Notes under the pieces: model-generated
The model's input: the letters and a program-made list of their open reading frames with translations, nothing else
Database searches by the model: none
Told to the model about the DNA's origin: nothing
Shown: one piece after another, positions 7,830 to 16,572 of the stretch
Position numbering within the stretch: the first letter of the stretch is position 1
Layout: the number at the start of each line of letters is the position of its first letter
Assembly: GCF_037577855.1 (NCBI RefSeq)
Contig: NZ_JBAKFX010000027.1
Span: forward strand, 1-51,016
Origin: Dethiothermospora halolimnae
GTDB taxonomy: Bacteria > Bacillota > Clostridia > Tissierellales > VENL01
DNA length: 51,016 bases
Direction of reading: 5' to 3'
Made by a program: the position numbers and the translations under genes

Positions 7830-9575
7830 TTAATATTTAAATTTAGATATACTTTCTTGGGTTTCTTCAGCCATTTTCCCTAAGGCTTCACTGGCATTTG
7901 CTATCTCTTCCATTGATGCTGTTTGTTCCTCTACTGCGGCTGAGGCTTCTTCAGTTCCAGCTGCATTTTCCTCTGATATAGCTGAAAGACTTTCTATAAT
8001 ACTAATTATTTCATCTTTTTTATCTTTCATATCTTGTCCTGACTGATTGATATTTTTTATAACATTCTTCATCTTTTCAATTGCACCATCTATTCCTTCA
8101 AATTTTTCCCTTGTCATATGAACACTTTCTGTTTGAGACTTAACTACACTTCCAACTCCCTCTATAGTTTCCACTGCATGTTCTGTTTTATCTGTTAAAC
8201 TCCAAACAACATTGGCTATCTCATCTGTAAACTCACTGGACTGTTCTGCTAATTTCCTTATTTCTTCTGCCACTACTGCAAACCCTTTACCTGATTCCCC
8301 TGCTCTAGCTGCTTCTATAGCTGCATTTAAAGCTAATAAATTTGTTTGTTCTGATATATTTCTAATCATATCACTGGCACTCTCTATTTTTTGTGTGCTA
8401 TCATTTATATCTACAATAATTTCTTTAACTTCTTTAGATGATTTAATATTAGTTTCTGTATTTTCTACTAGTTCTTTTAAAATATCAAATCCTTCCTCTT
8501 TTAATCTGGTTACTTCTTTAGTAGAGGCATTTAAATCCTTTACATTTTTTTGGTCTTTCTCTATTAATCTATTTAATACATTAATATTTACAACTCCCTC
8601 TTCAGTATGATTCGCCTGTTCACTGGCCCCCGTTGCTATCTCTTCAATAGTTCTAGCTATCTCCTGTGATGTAGTTGATGACTGTTGACTAGTTGCTGTT
8701 AATTCCTCCGAAGCAGCCGCCACCTGCTGAGATGTATCTGATACAGTTCTAATCAAAGAAATAAAATTTTCCTGCATATTTGCTAAAGCCCTAGTTATAA
8801 TTCCTATTTCATCCTTCCTTTTTAAATATTTTATAGCTTTACTCTTTTTATCTAAGGTTAAATCATAATCAGATAGCCTTTTAATAATTTCAGATAAATC
8901 AATTATAGGATTAGCTATTCTTTTTGCTATTATATAGACCACTATAAGTGCTATTATTATTCCTATTATAGTTATAAATGCTAAAGTGTTTCTTAAATCA
9001 TTTAAATGGCCACTCATTAAATTATCAGATTCCTCTTTAGATACTCCAACAAATAATATTCCTATCGTATCTCCTGTTTTATTATATATAGGTTTATATG
9101 CAGTTAAATAGGGTCTCTCTAAAATCATGGCCTGCCCTACATATTGTTCTCCCCTTGCCATATAACTATAGGCTTCACTATCTTTCCCTAAATACGTACC
9201 TATTGCTCTTTTTCCATTTTCATCCTTAATATTCGTAGTTATCCGTCTAAAATCATCACCATCTTTAACAAATATAGTAGCCACATCTCCCATATCATTT
9301 AGGATGTCATCAACCATATTATTTCGTCCTTCTATGTTATTTCCCCTTTCATCTAAAAGTATTCCGTGATTATACTTTATTTCTCCAAAATATTTATCTA
9401 AATATACAGATGCTGCCGAAATATCTCCAGTTAATTTTGCCATTAAATTGTTATTTCCTATTTCTTTCATTCCCTTTGTTCCTTCTTGATATCCTAAAAT
9501 ACTAATAGCTGAAGTAATTAAAAGGATTAGAATACAAAAGTAAACAATAAGTTTGCTCTTTATGCTTTTTATCAT
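7830..9575 (-). CDS. methyl-accepting chemotaxis protein with single-Cache sensor
   Basis: Membrane chemoreceptor feeding the CheA/CheW system encoded nearby. Starting from the ATG at 9575 (AAAGGAGGG directly upstream; longer starts would place this site inside the gene), there is a first membrane helix, an extracellular region of about 165 residues that looks like a single Cache (sCache_3 type) domain with the segment AYKPIYNKTGDTIGILFVG, a second helix, a HAMP linker, and a cytoplasmic signalling coiled coil. The highly conserved tip reads EQTNLLALNAAIEAARAGE and GKGFAVVAEEIRKLAEQSSE. Small-molecule ligands such as organic acids or amino acids are typical for Cache receptors; the actual ligand is not readable. 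It has its own terminator and stands apart from the che operon. Confidence 0.93.
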   Translation of the reverse strand: MIKSIKSKLIVYFCILILLITSAISILGYQEGTKGMKEIGNNNLMAKLTGDISAASVYLDKYFGEIKYNHGILLDERGNNIEGRNNMVDDILNDMGDVATIFVKDGDDFRRITTNIKDENGKRAIGTYLGKDSEAYSYMARGEQYVGQAMILERPYLTAYKPIYNKTGDTIGILFVGVSKEESDNLMSGHLNDLRNTLAFITIIGIIIALIVVYIIAKRIANPIIDLSEIIKRLSDYDLTLDKKSKAIKYLKRKDEIGIITRALANMQENFISLIRTVSDTSQQVAAASEELTATSQQSSTTSQEIARTIEEIATGASEQANHTEEGVVNINVLNRLIEKDQKNVKDLNASTKEVTRLKEEGFDILKELVENTETNIKSSKEVKEIIVDINDSTQKIESASDMIRNISEQTNLLALNAAIEAARAGESGKGFAVVAEEIRKLAEQSSEFTDEIANVVWSLTDKTEHAVETIEGVGSVVKSQTESVHMTREKFEGIDGAIEKMKNVIKNINQSGQDMKDKKDEIISIIESLSAISEENAAGTEEASAAVEEQTASMEEIANASEALGKMAEETQESISKFKY

Positions 9576-9730
9576 AATTTTCCCTCCTTTAAGCTTATAA
9601 AAACTATTTATTATTATTAAGATCCAAATATAAATAAACACCTACATATATTCGTTTATTTATTATTACTTCGATATAGTATTTGAAATTACCTTTTTTT
9701 TCGACATTTTTATTTATTTTCTTCTACCTT

Positions 9731-9781
9731 AAAAAATAAAGCCTAAGTATGATAACTTCATCATACCTAGGCTTTATTTTC
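9731..9781 (-). terminator. terminator of the cysteine-rich protein gene
   Basis: AAAATAAAGCCTAAGTATGAT pairs, with a single mismatch, with ATCATACCTAGGCTTTATTTT around a 6-base loop, 17 bases after the stop. A good GC core with A/T flanks allows function in both directions. Confidence 0.85.
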
Positions 9782-9797
9782 TCTGTATTAATAAAAC

Positions 9798-10373
9798 TTA
9801 AGACTCTTCTATGTTTTCTTCTAAACCACCACAATCAGCTTCACATTCTAATCTTCCCACTGGATTTGTGCCAACATAATGGGCTATTGCATTAGCCTTT
9901 AGGTTTAATGGATTACATATGTCCCCAGGAATTATAAAACAAAATTCTTTCCTTACAGTGCCACAACTTCCACTGAATTTTCCAGTAAATATTATATCAC
10001 TTTTTTGGGCATAAATTATATCGAATATATCTGGATCAGTTAATACAACACCTATTCCCAGAAATCTATTTTCACATACATTTCTTATTGTTACCATAAC
10101 TCTAATTAGTGTACTTTGACAATTTAGTCTATTTATAGTTAAGTTAGTTCTTGAAAAGTCAACACATGGGTCTAAATTTATCGATTTAGATTCTTCACAA
10201 CAACAATCATCAATAAGTATTGACTGAGTACTTATTTCTTTTTTATCCCTTGTTAATAATATATTTTCTTTCAAATCCTCTTTTTCTTTATTTTCCTTAT
10301 TTTTAGAAACATATTTTCTACTATTTTTAAAAACTTTTTTACCTATTACAACATCATTACTATTTTCAGTCAT
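9798..10373 (-). CDS. cysteine-rich protein of unknown function
   Basis: I do not recognise a named family. The first 55 residues are charged (Lys/Glu/Asn-rich) and probably disordered. A core of about 130 residues follows with eleven cysteines, among them a CCC triplet and the motif LECEADCGG. There is no signal peptide and no membrane helix. The core alternates hydrophobic strands (IRVMVTIRNVCENRFLGIGV, FCFIIPGDIC), suggesting a beta-sandwich. Cys-rich, beta-rich cytoplasmic proteins of this size in clostridia are often spore coat or spore appendage components; that is a guess. AGGGGTGAT precedes two adjacent ATGs; I chose the second (10373) for better spacing. It has its own terminator. 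Confidence 0.72.
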   Translation of the reverse strand: MTENSNDVVIGKKVFKNSRKYVSKNKENKEKEDLKENILLTRDKKEISTQSILIDDCCCEESKSINLDPCVDFSRTNLTINRLNCQSTLIRVMVTIRNVCENRFLGIGVVLTDPDIFDIIYAQKSDIIFTGKFSGSCGTVRKEFCFIIPGDICNPLNLKANAIAHYVGTNPVGRLECEADCGGLEENIEES

Positions 10374-10457
10374 CATATCACCCCTATTTTATATTCACTA
10401 TATATTATGAATATCGTTTTAAGTATGATATGATTTTTTAAGTAATTAACAAATTTT

Positions 10458-11150
10458 TCAACTTTCCTTTTTCGCTACTATATGTATTCCTTCATCTTTT
10501 TTCCATTCTGCGAAAAATACATCTTCTACTTTTTCCAGTCCCCACATATGAATTTGATTCTTCAACCATTCTTCATCAAATCCAATAGCTTCTAAATTAT
10601 TACATATAATCTCTCCATCTAATATCAAACTTATGGGTAGATAAACTGGTCTTTGGGACAGTTTCAAATCTTGAGTGACGGGTGTACTATACTTTGATTT
10701 TTTAAGAACACTAATAGAGCCACTTGTTTCCAATATGGCATATTCTACTTCTCTTATGGAAAAAACATCTTTTTCCCTTAGTAGGCTTAATAACTCGTTT
10801 ATATCTAGCTTTTCCCTCTTAATTACATCATAGTCTATTTGTCCATTTCGAATAATAATAGCTGGATCCCCTTCTAAAATCTTTCTTGAACGCCTAATCT
10901 TTTGAGTAACTTTTTCTATAATAAACATTAAACATCCCCATATAAATATGGCATATAATATATAAGTTAGACCGATATCATTATCATATATTGCATTTCC
11001 TAATAGTTCCCCAAGCACCAATGCAGATATAAAGTCAAAGGGAGTTATTTGATTTATTTGAGTTCTTCTTAAAAATTTAGTTATTATAAACAATCCGAAA
11101 AAACCTATTATTAATTCTATTGTTAGATCAAAAAATTTTGATTCTGGCAT
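10458..11150 (-). CDS. DUF421 / YetF-like membrane protein
   Basis: A 230-residue protein with three N-terminal membrane helices (about residues 9-25, 40-58, 62-80) and a soluble C-terminal alpha/beta part. The segments RRTQINQITPFDFISALVLG and GDPAIIIRNGQID match the YetF/YcaP (DUF421) family, whose members are common in spore-forming Firmicutes and poorly understood. GAGGATGAG precedes the ATG. It is read on the same strand as the cysteine-rich gene 84 bases downstream, and the two may be co-transcribed, since no terminator is visible between them. Confidence 0.85.
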   Translation of the reverse strand: MPESKFFDLTIELIIGFFGLFIITKFLRRTQINQITPFDFISALVLGELLGNAIYDNDIGLTYILYAIFIWGCLMFIIEKVTQKIRRSRKILEGDPAIIIRNGQIDYDVIKREKLDINELLSLLREKDVFSIREVEYAILETSGSISVLKKSKYSTPVTQDLKLSQRPVYLPISLILDGEIICNNLEAIGFDEEWLKNQIHMWGLEKVEDVFFAEWKKDEGIHIVAKKES

Positions 11151-11370
11151 AATCTCATCCTCTAATATTAGTTGGTACTTTAACTTTATAGTTATAAATT
11201 ATCATTCCCATTATATAATAATGATATAAGATATTTATATAAAATGATATAATGAGGGTTTCTTTGGTGCTTCTTTATTCATTGCATATAGCAGGGATTT
11301 CCAAATCTCATAAATGTATATAAGGCTTCTTGTAGAAGACCTGTTATGCCAAAGACTGTATTTTCAATAG
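11151..11370. other. gene-free gap with small hairpins
   Basis: No gene seen. It holds the DUF421 upstream region and two short hairpins: GGGATTT-CC-AAATCTC at about 11294-11309 and GGCTTCT-TGT-AGAAGACC at about 11323-11341. These run into the palindrome cluster that begins at 11371. Confidence 0.4.
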
Positions 11371-11395
11371 GCTGTGGGATTACGAATCCCCCAGC
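11371..11395. repeat. 25-base palindromic element (REP-like)
   Basis: GCTGTGGGATT, loop ACG, AATCCCCCAGC: same 11-3-11 layout as 3402-3426 and 3539-3563, with one arm mismatch and a TTACGAA core at 11380-11386. Confidence 0.7.
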
Positions 11396-11448
11396 AACAA
11401 GAGAAGTTACGAAGTTCCGAGCAACAAGAGAAGTTACCAATTCTCTGG
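11395..11448. repeat. 27-base tandem repeat, two copies
   Basis: Two copies share the exact 16-base start CAACAAGAGAAGTTAC and then differ (GAAGTTCCGAG versus CAATTCTCTGG). A third CAAC follows. The array is joined directly to the palindrome at 11371. Confidence 0.75.
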
Positions 11449-11548
11449 CAACTAAATTTTATTACTGTTATATATTATATGGCTTTAAAGTCATCCTTAA
11501 TATATTCAGTACCTACATAAAAAATATATGGTTCTTACTCTAGAAAAG

Positions 11549-11581
11549 AAAAAGCCCTTATCAAAATGATAAAGAACTTTT
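11549..11581 (-). terminator. probable terminator of the Spo0E-like gene
   Basis: AAAAGCCCTTATCA pairs imperfectly with TGATAAAGAACTTTT around a short A/T loop, 20 bases past the small gene's stop, and a T run follows on the minus strand. Confidence 0.6.
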
Positions 11582-11600
11582 ATTAATAAATATTATATTT

Positions 11601-11759
11601 TTAATCATAACTTATATCTTTTTGATATTGGTTTAAAAGCTTGTCCAATTCTTGACTTTTTAATATTACTTTTTCATTTATTAACTGATCTTCCTCAATT
11701 ATCATTCTGTACATCTCTTCCCTTAGCCTTTCAATTTGTTCCTTATTATTTTTTATCAT
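11601..11759 (-). CDS. Spo0E-like aspartyl-phosphate phosphatase
   Basis: A 52-residue protein, short enough to be missed by common length cut-offs. In spore formers, Spo0E-family proteins remove phosphate from Spo0A (or related response regulators) and so hold back sporulation. The two predicted helices are typical: an N-terminal helix around IERLREEMYRMI and a second with the family signature S-Q-E-L-D (residues 35-39) followed by KLLNQY. The start ATG at 11759 has GGGGAG about 9 bases upstream; the stop TAA is at 11601-11603, with a hairpin after it. It lies just downstream of cheY on the same strand, but 185 bases away, so it is probably transcribed separately. Confidence 0.85.
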   Translation of the reverse strand: MIKNNKEQIERLREEMYRMIIEEDQLINEKVILKSQELDKLLNQYQKDISYD

Positions 11760-11944
11760 AAAAACTCTCTCCCCTTCAATAACTCCATTAACAAATTCGA
11801 TAACTTATAACAATTAATACCCTTGTTTTCAATTTTAAAACTTTTATGTAAAAAATAGTATGTTTCTGCTGTTACAAAGTTAATTGAAATGATGAGACTA
11901 AACATAAAGCAAAAAACAATTAATATCATTTATATAAATTCATT

Positions 11945-12304
11945 TTAAGTATTGGATATAGTATCTATAACAGATAATACTTTTTCTTTATTAAATGGTT
12001 TAACAATAAAACTTCTGGCTCCATTAAGGACACATTCTTTTACATAAACTTCCTGTCCCAATGCAGAAATCATTATAGCTTTTGCTTTTGGATCATATTC
12101 AATTATCTTTTTTAATGCTTCCTTTCCATCCATTTCAGGCATAGTTATATCTAATGTTACTATATCTGGTTTATATTCTTTATACATTGACACTGCTTCT
12201 TTTCCATTGGAAGCCTCCGCAACCACATCATGTCCATCGCTTACTAATATTCTTTTAATTGCAGTTCTCATAAACATAGCATCATCCACTACTAAAATCT
12301 TCAT
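11945..12304 (-). CDS. cheY: chemotaxis response regulator CheY
   Basis: Single receiver domain of 119 residues that carries the CheA signal to the flagellar switch. Acidic pocket D7-D8, phosphoacceptor D52 in VTLDITMPEMDG, conserved K102 in VKPF and serine S80 are all present, so it should be phosphorylated normally. AGTGGGG-type ribosome site upstream of the ATG. It is the last gene of the chemotaxis series, 119 bases after cheB; the wider gap leaves room for a separate promoter. Confidence 0.94.
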   Translation of the reverse strand: MKILVVDDAMFMRTAIKRILVSDGHDVVAEASNGKEAVSMYKEYKPDIVTLDITMPEMDGKEALKKIIEYDPKAKAIMISALGQEVYVKECVLNGARSFIVKPFNKEKVLSVIDTISNT

Positions 12305-12423
12305 ACTCTAACCCCACTTTTAATTTATTATAGTAATATTTTTAATTGTATTTACATATTATAATTATTTTATAAATTTCATACTATGCATTACGCATAT
12401 AAATCCATTAATCTCCCCATATT

Positions 12424-13443
12424 CTACCTACTCCATCTATACAATAAACTGGAGATATCTGATAAAGGAACTTGTTTTTCTACAGCTCCTATTTCATAAG
12501 CAACCCTAGGCATACCATATATAGTACTGGTTTTTTCATCTTGTCCAATGGTTTTCGCTCCCCTCTTTCTCATCTGAAGAAGTCCCTTTGCTCCATCTCC
12601 TCCCATTCCTGTTAATATAACTCCTATTGTATTTCCTCCAACTTTATCTGCAACTGAATTAAATAAAATATCTACAGAGGGTCTATGTCCATTGCACTTT
12701 ATATCCTCACTGCAAACCACTTTATATTGGCTACCATACTTTCTAACTACCATTTGATATCCCCCTGGAGCAATCAGTACCCTACCTGGCAAAATAATAT
12801 CCCCATCTACTGCTTCTTTTACTTCCAATCTACTTAACTTATTTAGACGTTCCCCATACATTTTCGTAAACCCCTTAGGCATATGTTGTACTAATACCAT
12901 TCCTGGCATATCACTGGGTAATTGTGTTATTATTTCAGATAAAGCTGTCGTACCTCCAGTTGAAGCTCCCATTGCTATCATAGTTATTTTTTCTTTTTCT
13001 AATTTTTTTTCTTTAGTTGTAACTGGCTTCTGTTTTGTTTTACTTATTTTAGGTTTTGCGTCCAATGCCGCTTTAATCTTTAGTATTAAATCATCTATAA
13101 ATAGCTCTCCACTATTATTTGTTCTATTTGGTTTAGCTACAAAGTCCACCGCCCCTGCATCTAGAGCATCAAATACCTTATCATTCATGCTACTTAGCAT
13201 AATAACAGGCATTGGGTATTGGGGTATCAACCTTCTTAAAAATTCAATACCGTCCATTTTAGGCATTTCCACATCTAAGGTCATCACGTCAGGTCTATAT
13301 TTAATAATTTTATCCCTAGCATCATAGGGATCAGAAGCCGTATCCACAACTTCCAACTCAGAACTTTTAGATAAACCATTTTTTAACATCTTTCTAAAGA
13401 ATACAGAATCGTCCACTATAAGGACTTTAATCTTCCTTCCCAT
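12424..13443 (-). CDS. cheB: chemotaxis protein-glutamate methylesterase CheB
   Basis: Removes methyl groups from, and may deamidate, chemoreceptors to reset sensitivity. The N-terminal receiver has phosphoacceptor D57 (MTLDVEMPKMDG). A Lys-rich linker (about 130-152) leads to the esterase domain with the catalytic triad visible as S161 (GASTGG), H187 (VQHMPKGF) and D283 (GMGGDGAKG). GGGAGGG lies before the ATG. It starts 11 bases after cheR ends, so the two opposing adaptation enzymes are made together. Confidence 0.96.
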   Translation of the reverse strand: MGRKIKVLIVDDSVFFRKMLKNGLSKSSELEVVDTASDPYDARDKIIKYRPDVMTLDVEMPKMDGIEFLRRLIPQYPMPVIMLSSMNDKVFDALDAGAVDFVAKPNRTNNSGELFIDDLILKIKAALDAKPKISKTKQKPVTTKEKKLEKEKITMIAMGASTGGTTALSEIITQLPSDMPGMVLVQHMPKGFTKMYGERLNKLSRLEVKEAVDGDIILPGRVLIAPGGYQMVVRKYGSQYKVVCSEDIKCNGHRPSVDILFNSVADKVGGNTIGVILTGMGGDGAKGLLQMRKRGAKTIGQDEKTSTIYGMPRVAYEIGAVEKQVPLSDISSLLYRWSR

Positions 13444-13454
13444 TATATCCCTCC

Positions 13455-14267
13455 CTATTCCTTTCTATATACTCCCGGCATTATATATTTGTAGGGAGAA
13501 CCACTATAGTTCAGTGATTCTGCTTGTCCTATAAATAAATAACCCCTTTTATGTGTATTATCAAATAGTTTCCTTACAAGTTTTTTTCTTGTGTCTATAT
13601 CGAAATAAATCATAACATTTCTACAAAATATTATATGAAATTTTCTTTTAAAAGGATATACCGTCCTCATTATATTGAACTTTCTAAATATTATTTCCTT
13701 TTTTATTTCTTCCTTTACCTGACTATTTTTTTCACTTATTCTTTTAAAGTACTTTCTCTTCCAACTATCTGGTATTAGTTCAAGCTTTTCATTTTTGTAT
13801 ATTCCACCTTTAGCTATCGATAGTGCTTTTGAAGATATATCGGTAGCCAATATTTTTGTATCCCAGTTTTCCCTGTCCTCTTTTAAATAATCATCTATTA
13901 AGATAGCCAAAGTATATGGCTCCTCTCCACTGGAACATCCTGCACTCCATATTCTTAAATCCTTATCTTTAACTGTAGATTTAAGATGGGGTAAAATATC
14001 CTTTTTAAAATATTTAAAATGTTCAAATTCCCTCATAAAATAGGTATGATTTGTTGTTATCATATCTAAAAAATCTTTAGTTAATTTGCCATTTTTATCT
14101 TTTATAATATCTCTACTATATACAGAAAAATCATCATAATTGTTTTCAATAAGATAATTCTTTAACCTACTCACAAGTAATTTCTTCTTCTTAGTAAGAT
14201 TTATTCCATAGTATCTTTTTATAAATAGAACCAACATTGATAAATCTGAATCCTTTATTCTAATCAT
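13455..14267 (-). CDS. cheR: chemotaxis protein methyltransferase CheR
   Basis: Methylates receptor glutamates with S-adenosylmethionine. N-terminal all-helical CheR_N region (about 1-75), then the SAM-binding domain with WSAGCSSGEEPYTLA (107-121), a later acidic ILATDIS and FCRNVMIYFD, all characteristic. At 270 residues it is normal length. The ribosome site is weak (GGGAATGAAG). It lies 21 bases after the multi-HAMP receptor gene and 11 before cheB. Confidence 0.95.
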   Translation of the reverse strand: MIRIKDSDLSMLVLFIKRYYGINLTKKKKLLVSRLKNYLIENNYDDFSVYSRDIIKDKNGKLTKDFLDMITTNHTYFMREFEHFKYFKKDILPHLKSTVKDKDLRIWSAGCSSGEEPYTLAILIDDYLKEDRENWDTKILATDISSKALSIAKGGIYKNEKLELIPDSWKRKYFKRISEKNSQVKEEIKKEIIFRKFNIMRTVYPFKRKFHIIFCRNVMIYFDIDTRKKLVRKLFDNTHKRGYLFIGQAESLNYSGSPYKYIMPGVYRKE

Positions 14268-14288
14268 TTTTTTACTTCATTCCCAACC

Positions 14289-16529
14289 TTAGTATTTTCC
14301 AAAATCTTCATCATCTAAAGATATATTTAAGTCTTCCATATCAACATCAGATGTATTATAGGGATCTTCTTGAGAATTCTCTTTTGATTTATCTTGGGAT
14401 ATTTTATTCTTCCCCCATTTATTACTATTATTTTTTTTCAATTTATTTATATTCTCTTTTCTAAGTTTAAATTGTTCAACAGCTTCCTTTACAAATTTAG
14501 CTTGTCCTTCTAACTCTTCACTGGCAGACGCTGTTTCTTCTGCTGTAGCCGTGTTGGTTTGAACAACCTGAGACACCTGATCAATAGACTCATTGATTTG
14601 AATTATGGCAGTTGCCTGTTCAGTGGAGGAATTGGCTATTTTATCAACACTGTCAGTTGTCATAGCTATACTTTCTACTATTTTTTGTAATGCTTCTGCT
14701 GTTTCATTGGCTATCTCTGTACCTCTAAATGCCTTTTTAATAGAACCTTCAATCATTGATGTAGTTTCCTTCGCTGCCTTAGCACTTCTAGCTGCTAAAT
14801 TTCTTACTTCCTCTGCCACAACAGCAAATCCTTTACCATGTTCTCCAGCTCTAGCAGCTTCTACTGCCGCATTTAAAGCTAATAAATTAGTTTGGAATGC
14901 TATCTCATCTATAACTTTTATAACCTTAGATATATTCTGGGATGAGTTATTGATTTCTTCCATGGCAGTTAGCATTTCCTTCATCTCTTCATTTCCTTTT
15001 ATAGCATTTTCTTTAGCTTTATTTGAAATTTCTTTAGCCCTATTGGCACAATTTGCATTTTCCTTCGTCTGATCAGCTATATCATTTATAGTTACATTTA
15101 TCTCTTCTATGGCACTGGCTTGATCTGTAGACCCCTGAGATAACATTTGACTAGCCTCTGATATCTGGGTTGCCCCTATGGAAACCTGTTCTGTAGCAAC
15201 ATTTATTTCTCCAAACATCTTATTTAAAGATTCTATAATAAGATTTATTGAATCCTTTATATCTAAAAAGTCCCCTTTATAATATCTCTTAATACTTACA
15301 TCTAAGTTTTTATTGGCTAACTCAGTTAGAATATATGTTATCTCTTTTACATATATAGATAAACTAGATATTGTGGTATTAAGGGCATTTTTTATTTTAG
15401 CATGATCCCCTTTATAGTCTCCATTAACCTTAACCTTTAAGTTTCCTTCAGATACTTTTTCAAGTACTATAGCTGCTTCTGCCACCGGTTCTATAACAGC
15501 ATCTAAGGTTTCATTCATGCCTTTAACCAATCTAGACCAACTACCTTTAAAGTTCCTAGCATCTCCCCTTACTTCTAACTTTCCTTCTTTAGATGCCTCC
15601 GTTAATTTTTCTGTTTCATCTATTAAAGAATTTATAGTGGTGATCATTTCCTTAAATTTCTTACCTAAGAAATCATTTTCAGACATCAATTCTATTTCAA
15701 TATTAGTTTCTCCATTGGTTATTTTCTCCGCCGTTTCAGCTTGATATCTAACATTTTTAATTATTCCCCTAAATGCATTTCCAAGGTGTCCAAGTTCGTC
15801 TTCTCTATCTATTTTAATATCTACATCAACATCTCCCAATGCTAGTTTATTTGCCTTTTCCGATAAGGTTTTAACTGGTTTACTAATTATTTTAGATATA
15901 AATAATATAAGTAATATTGTTAATACAATACCAATAACTAATAATATAATTATAGTTTTTACTGTGGTTAGCATTAAATCGGTATTTTCTTCTGCTTTAT
16001 TTTTTGCCATTGTTATTTTATTATTCATTAACTGATCAAAGGACCCATCTATTAAGCTGGCTGTTGTTCTTAATTCTTTCCTCATCTCTTCAGCATCTTC
16101 AATTATTATATTTCTTGTAATTACATCTGCTACTTCATCCTTCTCGATATAGTATTCGTTAAGTAATCCTCTTAAGTTACTTAACTCCATCAAAGTCTCT
16201 TCATCTTTCGTACTATTTTTAAAATCTTCAAGTTCTTGACTTAAGTTTTTTTGATGTTCTTTTATCCTGGATATATATGTATCTGCTTCTCCCCTATTAG
16301 AACTATCTGATAGACTATTTAAGTTAACCCTAATCCTTTGAAAACTAACTGCCGCTTTACCTAAATTACCTAAAGGCTCAGTATTATATTTATATAATTC
16401 AGTATCGGCGGTATCAAGCAAATATATATTTCTTATGCTTATAGCTGTTATTACTATCATAATAATTAATATTATAAAGTGACTTATTGTAAGCTTTTTA
16501 CCTATTTTTAAGTTATAAAACCATTTCAT
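14289..16529 (-). CDS. methyl-accepting chemotaxis protein with tandem HAMP units
   Basis: Chemoreceptor encoded inside the che operon. It has a membrane helix at about 13-33, an external region of about 155 residues resembling a four-helix-bundle (4HB/Tar-like) sensor, and a second helix at about 189-212. From about 213 to 437 follow what look like five HAMP-type units; the first is canonical (ISKPVKTLSEKANKLALGD...DELGHLGNAF), the others end in repeats such as GNLKVKVNGDYKGDHAKIKN and NKNLDVSIKRYYKGDFLDIK. Then comes the signalling hairpin with EIAFQTNLLALNAAVEAARA (542-561). The tail is hydrophilic, ending in an acidic segment LDDEDFGKY. Poly-HAMP arrays pass or invert signals along the coil. 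GAGGAGTGG ribosome site. Confidence 0.92.
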   Translation of the reverse strand: MKWFYNLKIGKKLTISHFIILIIMIVITAISIRNIYLLDTADTELYKYNTEPLGNLGKAAVSFQRIRVNLNSLSDSSNRGEADTYISRIKEHQKNLSQELEDFKNSTKDEETLMELSNLRGLLNEYYIEKDEVADVITRNIIIEDAEEMRKELRTTASLIDGSFDQLMNNKITMAKNKAEENTDLMLTTVKTIIILLVIGIVLTILLILFISKIISKPVKTLSEKANKLALGDVDVDIKIDREDELGHLGNAFRGIIKNVRYQAETAEKITNGETNIEIELMSENDFLGKKFKEMITTINSLIDETEKLTEASKEGKLEVRGDARNFKGSWSRLVKGMNETLDAVIEPVAEAAIVLEKVSEGNLKVKVNGDYKGDHAKIKNALNTTISSLSIYVKEITYILTELANKNLDVSIKRYYKGDFLDIKDSINLIIESLNKMFGEINVATEQVSIGATQISEASQMLSQGSTDQASAIEEINVTINDIADQTKENANCANRAKEISNKAKENAIKGNEEMKEMLTAMEEINNSSQNISKVIKVIDEIAFQTNLLALNAAVEAARAGEHGKGFAVVAEEVRNLAARSAKAAKETTSMIEGSIKKAFRGTEIANETAEALQKIVESIAMTTDSVDKIANSSTEQATAIIQINESIDQVSQVVQTNTATAEETASASEELEGQAKFVKEAVEQFKLRKENINKLKKNNSNKWGKNKISQDKSKENSQEDPYNTSDVDMEDLNISLDDEDFGKY

Positions 16530-16572
16530 TATACCACTCCTCTTTTTATAATGACTCTATTTTAAATAAGTT

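Noticed and set aside
11346..11543. A 65-codon + strand frame in the gap
   Set aside because: It is a translation of the palindrome and tandem repeat (repeating ATREVT), with no ribosome site.
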